Part shown: in pieces, positions 24,967-34,228 of the stretch | How the letters are laid out: each line of letters begins with the position of its first letter | How positions within the stretch are numbered: position 1 is the stretch's first letter | Source: Marinobacter sp. BW6 | GTDB lineage: Bacteria; Pseudomonadota; Gammaproteobacteria; Pseudomonadales; Oleiphilaceae | Length of the DNA: 64,000 nt | Assembly (NCBI RefSeq): GCF_008107725.1 | Contig: NZ_VIRN01000064.1 | Span: forward strand, 124,001 to 188,000 | Reading direction: 5' to 3' | Position numbers and translations under genes: made by a program | The notes under the pieces: generated by a model | What the model was told of the DNA's origin: nothing | Database searches by the model: none | The model's input: only the letters and a program-made list of their open reading frames with translations

Positions 24967-26295
24967 ATGACTTTTAACCTGCCGGCAACCGACCGGCGTC
25001 TCTGGGCTCTGGCCTGGCCGTTGATGCTCACCAACCTCACTGTTCCGCTCCTGGGACTGGTGGATACCGCCGTGCTCGGCCACCTGGAAAGCCCCGAGTA
25101 TCTGGGCGCGGTCGCCATTGGCGCCAATCTGTTCAGCATCCTGTACTGGACCTTTGGCTTCATGCGGATGGGCACGACTGGCCTGGCGGCGCAGGCATGG
25201 GGTAAACGGGACAGCTTCAGCCAGGTGGCATTGCTGTTAAGGTCCGTGCTGCTGGCAACCGGTATCGGCCTGTTGCTGATCCTGTTTCACCAACCGCTGA
25301 TACAGACCGGCCTGACCCTGATGAATCCCAGTGAGGGTGTTACCGAACTGGCGGCCGAGTATGCTGCTATCCGGATCTGGAGCGCGCCGGCGGTATTGTG
25401 CCAGTACACCCTGGTTGGCTGGCTCATCGGTACCCAGTTCCCGCGGGGCCCGATGATCATGCTGATTGCAGCAAACGGCCTGAACATCGTACTGGATATC
25501 CTGTTTGTCACCGTGCTGGGCTGGAACAGCCGTGGCGTGGCTATCGCCACGGTGATTGCCGAGTATGGTGCGGCCACGATCGGGTTCCTGATCGTGTTGA
25601 GCCGGATGCCCGAAGGTCAGACACTCACCCGGGCCCTGTTCGGCAAACTCGAGGATTACCTGAAGATCCTTCGGGTGAACCGCTACATTATGGTTCGCAC
25701 CATCGCTCTGTTGCTGGTGCTGGCGTTCTTTACCGCCCAGGGTGCCCGCCAGGGAGATACCATCCTCGCAGCCAATGCAGTTCTGATTACCTTTCTGCTG
25801 CTGATTTCCAATGCCCTGGACGGGTTTGCCAATGCAGCCGAAGCGCTGATTGGCGAAGCCATCGGCAAAGGCAGCCGACGGCGGTTCCGGGTGGTCTTTC
25901 GCAGTGCCCTGCGGTGGTCGCTCTGGGGCGCCCTGTTGCTCACCATTGTTTTTGTTGCCGGCGGCCACTGGCTGATAGCACTACTTACCGGTATCGAAGA
26001 GGTGAGGATCACCGCCTGGCGCTACCTTCCCTGGCTCTGGCTGCTACCGTTTGCCGCAGTCTGGGGCTTCCTTCTTGATGGCATCTTTATCGGGGCTACC
26101 CGAACCCGGGATATGCAGAACACCATGCTGTTCTCGGCGCTGGCTGTTTTTGCGCCGGTCTGGTGGCTGACCACCGGATGGGGCAACCACGGGCTCTGGC
26201 TTGCATTGATCTCCCTAATGCTGGCGCGAGCCCTGAGCATGGGATGGCTATGCTGGTCCCACACCAGGAACGGTCGTTGGTTCCAGAGCCAGTGA
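24967..26295 (+). CDS. MATE family efflux transporter, DinF type
   Basis: Membrane transporter of 442 aa with about 12 helices. N-terminal sequence LWALAWPLMLTNLTVPLLGLVDTAVLGHL is typical of DinF-like MATE proteins, which export organic cations or toxic compounds against Na+ or H+. The ATG at 24967 starts at the usual point before helix 1; no good ribosome site is visible. An upstream extension reads as unstructured Lys-rich sequence. Divergent from ctaC; the 200 bases between hold no other gene. Confidence 0.85.
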   Translation: MTFNLPATDRRLWALAWPLMLTNLTVPLLGLVDTAVLGHLESPEYLGAVAIGANLFSILYWTFGFMRMGTTGLAAQAWGKRDSFSQVALLLRSVLLATGIGLLLILFHQPLIQTGLTLMNPSEGVTELAAEYAAIRIWSAPAVLCQYTLVGWLIGTQFPRGPMIMLIAANGLNIVLDILFVTVLGWNSRGVAIATVIAEYGAATIGFLIVLSRMPEGQTLTRALFGKLEDYLKILRVNRYIMVRTIALLLVLAFFTAQGARQGDTILAANAVLITFLLLISNALDGFANAAEALIGEAIGKGSRRRFRVVFRSALRWSLWGALLLTIVFVAGGHWLIALLTGIEEVRITAWRYLPWLWLLPFAAVWGFLLDGIFIGATRTRDMQNTMLFSALAVFAPVWWLTTGWGNHGLWLALISLMLARALSMGWLCWSHTRNGRWFQSQ

Positions 26296-26462
26296 CGCAG
26301 ATTCAATCTGTAACATTACGACTGAGTATTTTCACAACGGCGGAAAAGCAGCTGGAAAAATCTCGGCTACACTTGTCTGAACAGGCAGGCACGATGTGGT
26401 AGCCAGCCCTCCTCTCCTGCCCGGAAACTCGTTGCTATCAGTTGCTAACAACGGGAGGCGCC

Positions 26463-27152
26463 TTGCGACCTCAATTCGTTCAGACATCGGCTTCTCCTGA
26501 AATGACACCACAGGTAGTCCTAGAGATTATTGACCAGGCGCGGCGCAAGGAAGCCCGTTCCGGAACCTTCCTCCGGCAGCTTCACGAAAAGGCTGCTGCG
26601 CTCCCGTCTGCGGTCACCATCGAGGGTTACCAGCCCGCCACCTGCCTGTTCCAGTTCGTGGTTGAATACATCGAAATGGCACCACGGCTGATCGAATGCG
26701 TGGAAGCCTGTGCCCGAGAAGCCGGCAAAGCAGACCTGTTTGAGCCGTTCGTGCATGCCGCCATCCGGTACTTCACTCAGCCTTCCGCGTTGCTTGTCCG
26801 CTATGACGGACTCGATGGCCTGTTGATCCGCGCCTATCTCTGCCATCGGTTGATGGAAGAGATGTATGAAAACAACCGGTGCACAAGGGTCAGCGAAATC
26901 GTGGATATAGAAGCAACTCGTGCTAATCTGCTTGCTCACCAATTGATTGGCGAACCCTTTGCCAACGAGCTGGACGATTCCATCACCGTAACCGTATTGC
27001 AGATAGCCGGCACCCCGGACTATTACGAGCTGAACCTCGACCCTTTTGTCGAGCAGGTGAACAACGCCGCCTGGGACTGGATGCGGCACTACTGGGAAAA
27101 TCTGTTGGTAAGGAACCACATTCGGTTTTCCCTCGGTTCCGGTCTGGCCTGA
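26463..27152 (+). CDS. Conserved hypothetical protein, first gene of the cupredoxin cluster
   Basis: I do not recognise this 229-aa protein. It is soluble and mostly helical, lacks a signal peptide, and has scattered acidic and aromatic residues (WDWMRHYWENLLVRNHIRF near the end). The start is taken as TTG at 26463, which has a near-perfect gggagg ribosome site; the nearest later ATG (26502) lacks one. It ends 16 bases before the cupredoxin gene, so it is probably the first gene of that operon. It may be a cytoplasmic regulator or partner. Confidence 0.65.
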   Translation: MRPQFVQTSASPEMTPQVVLEIIDQARRKEARSGTFLRQLHEKAAALPSAVTIEGYQPATCLFQFVVEYIEMAPRLIECVEACAREAGKADLFEPFVHAAIRYFTQPSALLVRYDGLDGLLIRAYLCHRLMEEMYENNRCTRVSEIVDIEATRANLLAHQLIGEPFANELDDSITVTVLQIAGTPDYYELNLDPFVEQVNNAAWDWMRHYWENLLVRNHIRFSLGSGLA

Positions 27153-27168
27153 CAGGTTCAGAGGATTA

Positions 27169-27834
27169 ATGAGAATAGCAGCGATTGCAGTAATGGCAGC
27201 CCTGTTGATGACTGCCATGCCAACGACAGCCAACGCGTACAATCTGTCAGTAACCGTTACCGTGAATGGCAGTACCGAGCCCGTTGCCAATGCCGTGGTT
27301 TTTGTAGACAGCGCCGAGCAGGCAGCCCCGGTTTCTGCCGAGATTTACCAGAAAAACCGGGCCTTTCACCCCCATGTGCTGGTCATTCCCGTTGGCTCCA
27401 GCGTGGATTTTCCGAACCGCGACAATACCCAACACCATGTCTATTCATTCTCGCCGGCGAAAACCTTCAACATCGAGCTGTACGCCGACCGTCCTGCGGC
27501 ACCGATCATTTTTGATAAACCGGGCGTTGTAGAGCTGGGGTGCAACATACACGACCACATGCAGGGCTTTGTGATCGTCACCGACACCGCCGCCGCAGGC
27601 CAGACTGATGCCTCTGGCCAGGTCACCCTGGCTATCTACCCCAAGGGCACCGAAGGTAGCCAGGACAAGGTGGCACTTGAGATCTGGCACCCACGCCTGC
27701 CGGACAACACCCGCCCGGTAACCCGGGAGATTGAACGCGGCAGTGAGCCGGCAATTGTGACCCTTGAGCTTGAACCCGAGCCTGCCGCCGAGGGCTCGCT
27801 GGACCGTCTCCAGCAACGCTTCCGGGAGCTCTAA
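27169..27834 (+). CDS. Periplasmic cupredoxin-domain protein (methylamine-utilisation-like)
   Basis: Exported protein of 221 aa with a signal peptide (cleavage near Ala23). A type-I copper site can be read as His89/His90 in TQHHVYSFSP, then Cys125, His128/His130 and Met131 in LGCNIHDHMQGFVIV, i.e. the order His-Cys-His-Met of small blue-copper proteins. A carboxypeptidase-regulatory-like segment is possible at the C-terminus (DASGQVTLAIYP). Similar proteins are often labelled methylamine utilisation protein. Its stop overlaps the start of the GGDEF/EAL gene (TAATG), so it probably works with that sensor, for example as a copper or redox input. Confidence 0.8.
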   Translation: MRIAAIAVMAALLMTAMPTTANAYNLSVTVTVNGSTEPVANAVVFVDSAEQAAPVSAEIYQKNRAFHPHVLVIPVGSSVDFPNRDNTQHHVYSFSPAKTFNIELYADRPAAPIIFDKPGVVELGCNIHDHMQGFVIVTDTAAAGQTDASGQVTLAIYPKGTEGSQDKVALEIWHPRLPDNTRPVTREIERGSEPAIVTLELEPEPAAEGSLDRLQQRFREL

Positions 27835-30188
27835 TGGCCCTAGCGTCCAGTCTCGGATTCCGTGGCCGGCTCATAGCCGCGATGATCTCACTGGTGGCTC
27901 TGGTCAGTCTGGTGATCGTTGCCCTGCTGATGGTGTACCTGTTCGAGGATGAAAAAAGCCGGGCACTGGAACAACTGGCCATCGGAGAGCGACTGACCAA
28001 CGAAGTCATTGACCGGCGAACTGAACTGGAGCTATCCCGACTCAGTGTCGTGGTGCAGGATTTCGGCTTCCGCTCAGCCATTGCCAGCCGCGACCCCGCA
28101 ACCATCGACAGCGCCCTTGAGAACCATAGCGGCAGGGTTGGTGCCGACTTTGCGCTGCTGCTGGGTAGCCAGGGTGAGCCCCTGGCCTCGACCCTGCAAC
28201 GCCCGTTTCCTGAAATAACACCCGAACAGCTGACAAACACCCGACGTAACGGGTTCACCAGGTCAATGCGCACCATTGACGGCAGGGGCTACGAGATTCT
28301 GGTAATCCCGATTGAGGCGCCCGGGCTGCGGGCCTGGCTGGTTACCGGTTTTGCCCTGGACCAATCCCTGGCAGAAGTGATCGCCCGGCTCAGCGGGACC
28401 TCGGTGATCTTCCGGGCGCGATCTGACCAGGCAGGAAGCCTGAGCAGTTTTGCCGCCACCACCAGCATCGACGACAACCTGGAACAGGAGCTCGCAAGGG
28501 CATCCGGCGACGCCAATTTTATCGAAAGCGCTGGCTACTTCACCCGCATTATCAACCTGGACGAATCGAATCCTGCCGCCATCCAGGCGGTGCTACTGAT
28601 CAGTCGTGATGCTGCGCTCCAGAACTATTACCGACGAGCCGTGGAAATCGCCCTGCTGGTGACTGCCATCCTGATTTTCGCCATTCTGCTGGCCCTGGTC
28701 ATCGCCCGGAATCTGGGGCGTCCGGTGTTGCAGCTGGCAAGCTACGCACGTGCCATCGGGGCGGGCAATACCCCCGAGGCACCGGCAATTCGCGCCGGCG
28801 GAGAACTGACCCAGCTCCGGAACGCTCTGCGGGACATGCTGTCGGGTCTTCGGGAACGGGAAGCCCAGATCCGCTATGCGGCCACCCATGATGACGTCAC
28901 CGGGCTTGGCAACCGAAACGCATTGATGCTGGCGGCCACCGAGATGTTTAACCAGAGCGGGCAAGGCACTCTGGTGGGGATCCGGCTGAATGACCTCTCC
29001 GATATCAACGATACCCTGGGCCTGGAATTTGGCGACAAGGTGCTGATCGGCATTGCCAAACGCCTGCAGCAGGAACTTCCTGATGCCCGGATCCTTGCCC
29101 GCACCGGCGGCAGCGAATTCCTGGCCATGATTCCGCCATTGCCCGCGGAGCAAGCCAACCACAGGATCCGGCAACTGCATGATCTCATTGAATCCCCGTT
29201 ACAGGTGGACCAGACCCCCTTCTCCCTGCGCGTCACCATCGTGACCATGGAACTGCCGGAGGACGCCGCCGATACCAACGCCCTGCGTCGCAGACTCAAC
29301 CTCACCTTCGAGCAAGCCGAGGCGCACCCTGAGCCCTTCACCCGATACCAGCCAGGGCAGGATGAGAGCCATCTCAGAGAGCTGAAACTGATCACCGACC
29401 TGCACACCGCTATCCTGAATAACGGGCTGCACATGAACTACCAGCCCAAACTGGACAGCCAGACCGGCGAACTGGTGCAGGTAGAAGCCCTGGTTCGGTG
29501 GATCCACCCGGAACTGGGCTTCATCTCCCCGGAAGAGTTCATCTTTCTTGCCGAACAGTCGGGGCAAATCCACGATCTTACCGCCCATATACTGCAACGG
29601 GTCGCCAGCGACGCGCGGCGGTGGCATGAACAGGGTGTCGACGCGGGCGTGGCCATTAACCTGTCCGCCATGGACCTGACCTGGCCCGCCCTGACCCGGC
29701 ACATCGCCGAAAACTTTCACGACTGGCACCACGATCTGGAGCGAGTCACTCTGGAAGTCACCGAAAGTGCCCTGATGGAAGACCCGGAAGAGGCTATGGC
29801 CACCCTGAATCAGTTGCGCAATCTCGGAGTAACGCTTTCAGTAGATGACTTCGGCACAGGCTATTCCTCGTTGTCCCAGCTGCGTAAGCTTCCGGTACAG
29901 GAGCTAAAAATTGACAAGTCATTCGTGCTGAAACTGGATTCCGAACCCCAGGACCAGCTGATTGTCCGGTCCACCATTGAAATGGCCCACGGTCTGGGGC
30001 TAAAGGTCGTGGCCGAAGGCATTGAAAACCTGAAGGCCTGGCAGCTGCTGCAAGGCTGGGGCTGCAACCTCGGCCAGGGCTTCTACCTCAGCCGGCCGGT
30101 TGCCCCTGAGGACCTGCTGGAGACTGCCCGGTCCCTCACCGCCCGAGAAGAAGAACTGACCCAACCCAACCCGGAGTATTCAGAATGA
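27834..30188 (+). CDS. Membrane GGDEF/EAL protein, probable c-di-GMP phosphodiesterase
   Basis: Protein of 784 aa: helix at about 12-40, periplasmic sensor region to about 262, second helix (265-290), HAMP-like linker, GGDEF domain (about 345-500) and EAL domain (about 515-770). The GGDEF signature has become GGSEF (ARTGGSEFLAM), which should abolish or weaken cyclase activity. The EAL motif (VEALVRW), the loop DDFGTGYSSL and ELKIDKSF are intact, so phosphodiesterase activity is expected. It is coupled to the cupredoxin gene upstream and to the DUF3034 gene downstream (ATGA), suggesting that a periplasmic signal sets local c-di-GMP. Confidence 0.88.
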   Translation: MALASSLGFRGRLIAAMISLVALVSLVIVALLMVYLFEDEKSRALEQLAIGERLTNEVIDRRTELELSRLSVVVQDFGFRSAIASRDPATIDSALENHSGRVGADFALLLGSQGEPLASTLQRPFPEITPEQLTNTRRNGFTRSMRTIDGRGYEILVIPIEAPGLRAWLVTGFALDQSLAEVIARLSGTSVIFRARSDQAGSLSSFAATTSIDDNLEQELARASGDANFIESAGYFTRIINLDESNPAAIQAVLLISRDAALQNYYRRAVEIALLVTAILIFAILLALVIARNLGRPVLQLASYARAIGAGNTPEAPAIRAGGELTQLRNALRDMLSGLREREAQIRYAATHDDVTGLGNRNALMLAATEMFNQSGQGTLVGIRLNDLSDINDTLGLEFGDKVLIGIAKRLQQELPDARILARTGGSEFLAMIPPLPAEQANHRIRQLHDLIESPLQVDQTPFSLRVTIVTMELPEDAADTNALRRRLNLTFEQAEAHPEPFTRYQPGQDESHLRELKLITDLHTAILNNGLHMNYQPKLDSQTGELVQVEALVRWIHPELGFISPEEFIFLAEQSGQIHDLTAHILQRVASDARRWHEQGVDAGVAINLSAMDLTWPALTRHIAENFHDWHHDLERVTLEVTESALMEDPEEAMATLNQLRNLGVTLSVDDFGTGYSSLSQLRKLPVQELKIDKSFVLKLDSEPQDQLIVRSTIEMAHGLGLKVVAEGIENLKAWQLLQGWGCNLGQGFYLSRPVAPEDLLETARSLTAREEELTQPNPEYSE

Positions 30189-31060
30189 CAGCAAGACGCC
30201 TGGTGACACTGACCATGGCGCTCCTGGCTGCACCTGCCGCCATGGCCGACATCGGCAGCCGGATCTGGGCGACCGGAGGCGTCACCACCATCGAAGGCAG
30301 TGCCGGTGGGGGTCTCGTGCCCTGGGCCATGCTGGGAAGTTACGCCAGCGACGAAGAGTGGGGTAGTACTCTGGCCCTGAGCCGGGCCGAAGTGGACGAT
30401 TACACTCTTTCGGTTACCGGTGCCGGACTGAACTGGAACAACCGGCTGGAGATCACCGTTGCGCGGCAGACCCTGGATCTGGACAGCCTGGCGTTTACCC
30501 TCAAAGACGGCTTCGGCCTCGAGCAGGACGAATTGAACCAGGATATCTTCGGCGCCAAGGTCCGGCTCGTCGGTGATGTGCTGTACAACCCCTGGGGTCA
30601 GTGGTCTGCCGGTGTGCAGTACAAGCGTCAGCGTGATTTCACCGTGCCCTCGGCGATCGGTGCCCGGGATGACAGTGGCACCGATGTGTATGTCAGTGGC
30701 AGCAAGCTGTTTTTCGCCGCCGTGATGGATCGCAACCTGCTGGTTAACCTGACCGCGCGGGCAACGCGGGCCAACCAGGGTGGTCTGCTGGGCTTTGGTG
30801 GCGATCGGAACAACAGCCACGAAGTCATGATGGAGGGCAGCGTCGGGCTTTTCCTCAACCGTCAGTGGCTGGTAGGTGCAGAATACCGGCAAAAGCCTGA
30901 CAATCTGGGCTTCGCCGCCGAAGACGACTGGTGGGACTTGTTCGTGGCCTGGGTTCCGGACCGCCGCCTGGCTGTCACAGGCGCCCTTGTCAATCTGGGA
31001 GACGTTGCCACACTGGACGACCAGCAAGGTCTTTATTTGTCGCTGCAGGGGAGTTTCTGA
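30185..31060 (+). CDS. DUF3034 family outer-membrane beta-barrel protein
   Basis: Protein of 291 aa with a signal peptide (cleavage near AMA-DIGS). The mature part alternates hydrophobic and polar residues with aromatic girdles and ends in LYLSLQGSF, a C-terminal Phe typical of outer-membrane barrels. The pattern SRIWATGGVTTIEGSAGGGLVPWA is characteristic of DUF3034. The function is unknown. It shares ATGA with the GGDEF/EAL stop and is two bases from the globin gene, so it belongs to the same operon. Confidence 0.78.
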   Translation: MTARRLVTLTMALLAAPAAMADIGSRIWATGGVTTIEGSAGGGLVPWAMLGSYASDEEWGSTLALSRAEVDDYTLSVTGAGLNWNNRLEITVARQTLDLDSLAFTLKDGFGLEQDELNQDIFGAKVRLVGDVLYNPWGQWSAGVQYKRQRDFTVPSAIGARDDSGTDVYVSGSKLFFAAVMDRNLLVNLTARATRANQGGLLGFGGDRNNSHEVMMEGSVGLFLNRQWLVGAEYRQKPDNLGFAAEDDWWDLFVAWVPDRRLAVTGALVNLGDVATLDDQQGLYLSLQGSF

Positions 31061-31062
31061 TC

Positions 31063-31515
31063 ATGGCCAACGTAAACATCAAGCTCCTGATCGCCACCCT
31101 GTTGTCCGGAATGATGGCACTGGTTCTCGGTGGCTGCCAGAGCCTGAACAGCAAGCCCGATGATTCCCTGTATCAACAACTCGGTGAGCGTGAAGGCATT
31201 GCGAACGTGGTGGAGGACCTGCTCTACCTGATCGTTGACGACGAACGCATTAACCAGCAGTTCAAGGGCGTCGATGTCGCCCAGTTCCATGACAACCTGA
31301 CGGACCAGCTGTGTGAACTCAGTGGCGGGCCGTGTACCTACACCGGCCGGGAGATGCGAGAACTGCATTCCGACATGGCCATCACGGATACCCAGTTCAA
31401 TGCCCTGGCCGAGAATCTGATCCTGTCCATGGAGCAGAACAACATCCCCACCGGCGCCCAGAACCGGCTGCTCAAGCAGCTGATACCGCTGTATCCTGAC
31501 ATTCGCAACCTTTAA
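31063..31515 (+). CDS. Group I truncated haemoglobin, lipoprotein form
   Basis: Globin of 150 aa with an added lipoprotein signal (LVLGGC, Cys25), which would place it in the periplasm on a membrane. The globin part matches group I truncated haemoglobins: YQQLGEREGIANVVEDL, NQQFKGVD, GGPCTYTGREMRELH with the proximal His at 102, and ITDTQFNALAENL. Group I trHbs bind O2 or NO. Two extra Cys (84 and 91) flank the GGP segment. Unusually for a globin it is exported, and it sits next to a cupredoxin and a c-di-GMP protein. Confidence 0.85.
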   Translation: MANVNIKLLIATLLSGMMALVLGGCQSLNSKPDDSLYQQLGEREGIANVVEDLLYLIVDDERINQQFKGVDVAQFHDNLTDQLCELSGGPCTYTGREMRELHSDMAITDTQFNALAENLILSMEQNNIPTGAQNRLLKQLIPLYPDIRNL

Positions 31516-31531
31516 GAACGGAGACCTTACC

Positions 31532-31918
31532 TTGCTCGAAAACGCTGATCTGGGAAAACTGATCATCCGCCTGACCCTCGGCGGCCTCATGCTGTTTCAC
31601 GGTATTGCCAAACTGCTCAACGGCGTTGGTTTCATTGAAGGCGAGCTGGCCAGCCACGGTCTGCCAACCTTCCTGGCCTATGGCGTGTTTGTCGGTGAGA
31701 TTATTGCGCCACTGATGGTTGTCCTTGGCTACCAGACCCGGATCGGTGCGTTATTGATTGTTTTCAACATGCTGTTTGCCATTATTCTCGTCCACGGCAA
31801 CGAGCTCCTGAGCCTTGGACGCAGTGGCGGCTGGGCGCTGGAACTGCAGGGCTTTTTCCTGTTCACCGCCGTAGCCGTGATATTCCTCGGTCCGGGGCGA
31901 TACAAGCTAAAGAACTGA
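31532..31918 (+). CDS. DoxX family membrane protein
   Basis: Protein of 128 aa with four helices and the family pattern RLTLGGLMLFHGIAKLLNGVGFIEGEL, then GVFVGEIIAPLMVVLGYQTRIGALLIVFNMLFAIILVH. The start is TTG at 31532 with cggaga upstream. DoxX-like proteins are linked to quinone or thiol redox work in membranes. Last gene of the run that starts at 26463; the next gene converges on it. Confidence 0.85.
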   Translation: MLENADLGKLIIRLTLGGLMLFHGIAKLLNGVGFIEGELASHGLPTFLAYGVFVGEIIAPLMVVLGYQTRIGALLIVFNMLFAIILVHGNELLSLGRSGGWALELQGFFLFTAVAVIFLGPGRYKLKN

Positions 31919-31926
31919 GGGGAGGC

Positions 31927-33723
31927 TCAGGCGCCGGGGGCCGTCGCAGCCCGGAAATCACAGGCCACCGTGACATTATTACGGCCGGACTCTTTGGCGG
32001 CGTACAGTGCTTCGTCGGCCTGACGAATCAGCTCCTGGGGTTCCATATCCGGGTCTGGCACCAAGCAGGCGACGCCGACACTGATGGTCAGACTGACCGG
32101 GGCCACCCGTTCGCCGGAATGTACCGGGGAACGGGCCACAGCCTGACGCACCCGCTCGGCCACCCGAACCGCCCCCTCTTCCGGCGTTGCCGGTAACAGG
32201 ATGCTGAACTCCTCGCCGCCATAGCGCGCCAGCAGATCCCCGGAACGCTGAATTTCAGACGAGCAGATCGCCGCAACCTCGGTCAGGCAGTCGTCACCCA
32301 CCAGGTGTCCCAGCTCGTCATTGACCCGCTTGAAGTGATCGATATCCAGCATCAGCAGACTCAAAGGGTGACCCTGCCGTTGCGCACGCTTCCACTCATC
32401 GCTCAGCTTTTCATCAAACCGGCGTCGGTTGGCCACGTGGGTCAGCCCATCGGTGAGGCTGATCGCCTTGAGCCTCTCATTGGCTCGTTCCAGTTCGTCG
32501 GTGCGCTCCTGAACACGCATTTCCAGTGTCTGGTTCGCCTCCTGCTGGATCGCTAACGCTTGTTCCTGGGCTTCATGGCGTTTACGCCGTTCCAGATTGA
32601 TCCGGTAGGCAAGCGCGAAGGAAAGCAGGACCACTTCCATAGCTACGCCTATCTGGGGCATGAACTCGGTGAGGAAACTGCGAGGCATGATACCGAGCTT
32701 GCTGACGGCAAGAATCAGATGACCAATCAACAACGGCGTCCAGGCCAGCATGTAGAAACCGCCCAGGACCTGACCCTTGCGCCAGACCAGAAAACCAATG
32801 AGCCAGGCCGCCGGAGTGACCACCGCGGCAATGCCGCTAACCAGTACGATGCCGGTCTGGTAACTGCCGAAAAGGCTAAAGACAAAGCAGGCAAAGATCG
32901 CGGTCAGGACCCACTGCAGGAACCGGTAGCTTCTGAGGCTGTAGGACCGGATATTGAGGAATCGGATCGCGAAAATAATGGCGGAAAACAAGGCAAAGCA
33001 AATAACGGGAATCGTGAAATACCGGTTGATACCGGGGGCATTCGGCCACAGCCACTGAAACAGAAGGCCATTGAAATTAAGCTGAACCAGACCGGTAAAA
33101 ACGACGGTAAGCACGTACCAGAGGTAGGTGGAATGGCGCACGATAACAAACAGGAACAGATTGTAGAGCGCCATCGCCACAATGATGCCCAGAAACATGG
33201 TCTGCCAACCGTATGACAACTGCTCATTGGCGAGGAATTCTGCCGAAGGTATGACTTCCAATGGAATCTGGACCGAACCCAATGTTTGCACCCGCACGAA
33301 GGCGGTGACCGGCTCGGTATTCGATGGCACCAGGAAAACAAAATTACGATGGTGAATCGGACGACTGTTGAACGGCAGGGTATCGCCCGTGTGATGGGTC
33401 TGGATCAGCTCGCCATTGAGCACCCAATGTACAGACACCTTATCCAACAACGGGTAGCCGATTTCCAGAACCCGGTTCGCCGGTTTCGGCGGGATATCAA
33501 CCTTCAGCCAGAAGCTACCGTCACTGAATCCCCGGTTGAATACCTCGCCGGAGCCGAATGTCTGCCAGGCACCCGGGGGCAGGGCGCGAACGTCTGCCAG
33601 AGCCAACTCATCAGCGGGCGCTTCCAGCCATTCAAAAGCCACAGGAGCGGCCTGAGCAGGCCCGCCGGCCAGACATGCCAGCGAAAACAAGATAAGAAGG
33701 ATGCAGGGGAACTGCCGCATCAT
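31927..33723 (-). CDS. Diguanylate cyclase with 7TMR-DISM sensor
   Basis: Protein of 598 aa: signal peptide, periplasmic 7TMR-DISM extracellular domain (about 25-170), seven membrane helices (about 180-385), a coiled coil (390-430) and a C-terminal GGDEF domain. The active-site motif GGEEF is intact (ARYGGEEFSILLP), with an upstream RxxD-like inhibitory site possible near RSGD. It should make c-di-GMP in response to a periplasmic ligand, possibly a carbohydrate. It lies next to a phosphodiesterase operon but is transcribed toward it. Confidence 0.9.
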   Translation of the reverse strand: MMRQFPCILLILFSLACLAGGPAQAAPVAFEWLEAPADELALADVRALPPGAWQTFGSGEVFNRGFSDGSFWLKVDIPPKPANRVLEIGYPLLDKVSVHWVLNGELIQTHHTGDTLPFNSRPIHHRNFVFLVPSNTEPVTAFVRVQTLGSVQIPLEVIPSAEFLANEQLSYGWQTMFLGIIVAMALYNLFLFVIVRHSTYLWYVLTVVFTGLVQLNFNGLLFQWLWPNAPGINRYFTIPVICFALFSAIIFAIRFLNIRSYSLRSYRFLQWVLTAIFACFVFSLFGSYQTGIVLVSGIAAVVTPAAWLIGFLVWRKGQVLGGFYMLAWTPLLIGHLILAVSKLGIMPRSFLTEFMPQIGVAMEVVLLSFALAYRINLERRKRHEAQEQALAIQQEANQTLEMRVQERTDELERANERLKAISLTDGLTHVANRRRFDEKLSDEWKRAQRQGHPLSLLMLDIDHFKRVNDELGHLVGDDCLTEVAAICSSEIQRSGDLLARYGGEEFSILLPATPEEGAVRVAERVRQAVARSPVHSGERVAPVSLTISVGVACLVPDPDMEPQELIRQADEALYAAKESGRNNVTVACDFRAATAPGA

Positions 33724-33881
33724 AGCTGTTTCCGGTTTCCGGGCCCGGCCGGGTGTTCTACACTTTCAGGCCCTGACTGAGTCGTACGCATCCCTGCAAT
33801 TGTTTCCAGTTTAAACGGTTGCGCGTACTGCGTCCTCTGTAACTTCAGGGCCAGCATAGCCCGAATCCATTGAGGCCAATA

Positions 33882-34112
33882 ATGACCGAGCGCAAGAACG
33901 AAATACGTCCGGGTAAATACCGACACTACAAGGGCAAGGATTATGAAGTCATCGGCGTTGCCCGGCACAGCGAAACCGAAGAGCAGATGGTGGTCTACCG
34001 CTGTCTGTACGGTGATTATAGCCTCTGGGTCCGTCCTCTGAGCATGTTCCGGGAAACCGTGGAAATGGCCGGCGAGCAGGTACCCCGATTTGCCCGTCTC
34101 GACAAGGACTGA
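33882..34112 (+). CDS. DUF1653 domain protein
   Basis: Protein of 76 aa. The core RPGKYRHYKGKDYEVIGVARHSETEE is the DUF1653 signature, followed by YRCLYGDYSLWVRPLSMFRETVE. Soluble and basic/acidic mixed; role unknown. The ATG at 33882 is chosen over one four codons earlier because of the short tgagg site. It stands alone between divergent and downstream genes. Confidence 0.8.
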   Translation: MTERKNEIRPGKYRHYKGKDYEVIGVARHSETEEQMVVYRCLYGDYSLWVRPLSMFRETVEMAGEQVPRFARLDKD

Positions 34113-34170
34113 CTGTTACAGAACCGCTTTGACTACCGCGACCATTTCCTGCACATTACCGCGCTTTTCA

Positions 34171-34198
34171 TGATGCCGGCCCTCACAAGGGGCCGGAT
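34171..34198 (+). terminator. GC-rich hairpin after the DUF1653 gene
   Basis: CCGGCCCT and AGGGGCCGG flank four bases. No U tract follows, so it may be a weak terminator or an RNA stability element before the antiporter gene. Confidence 0.4.
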
Positions 34199-34228
34199 TA
34201 ACCGTTAATTCCTACCCGGAGTTTTGCC

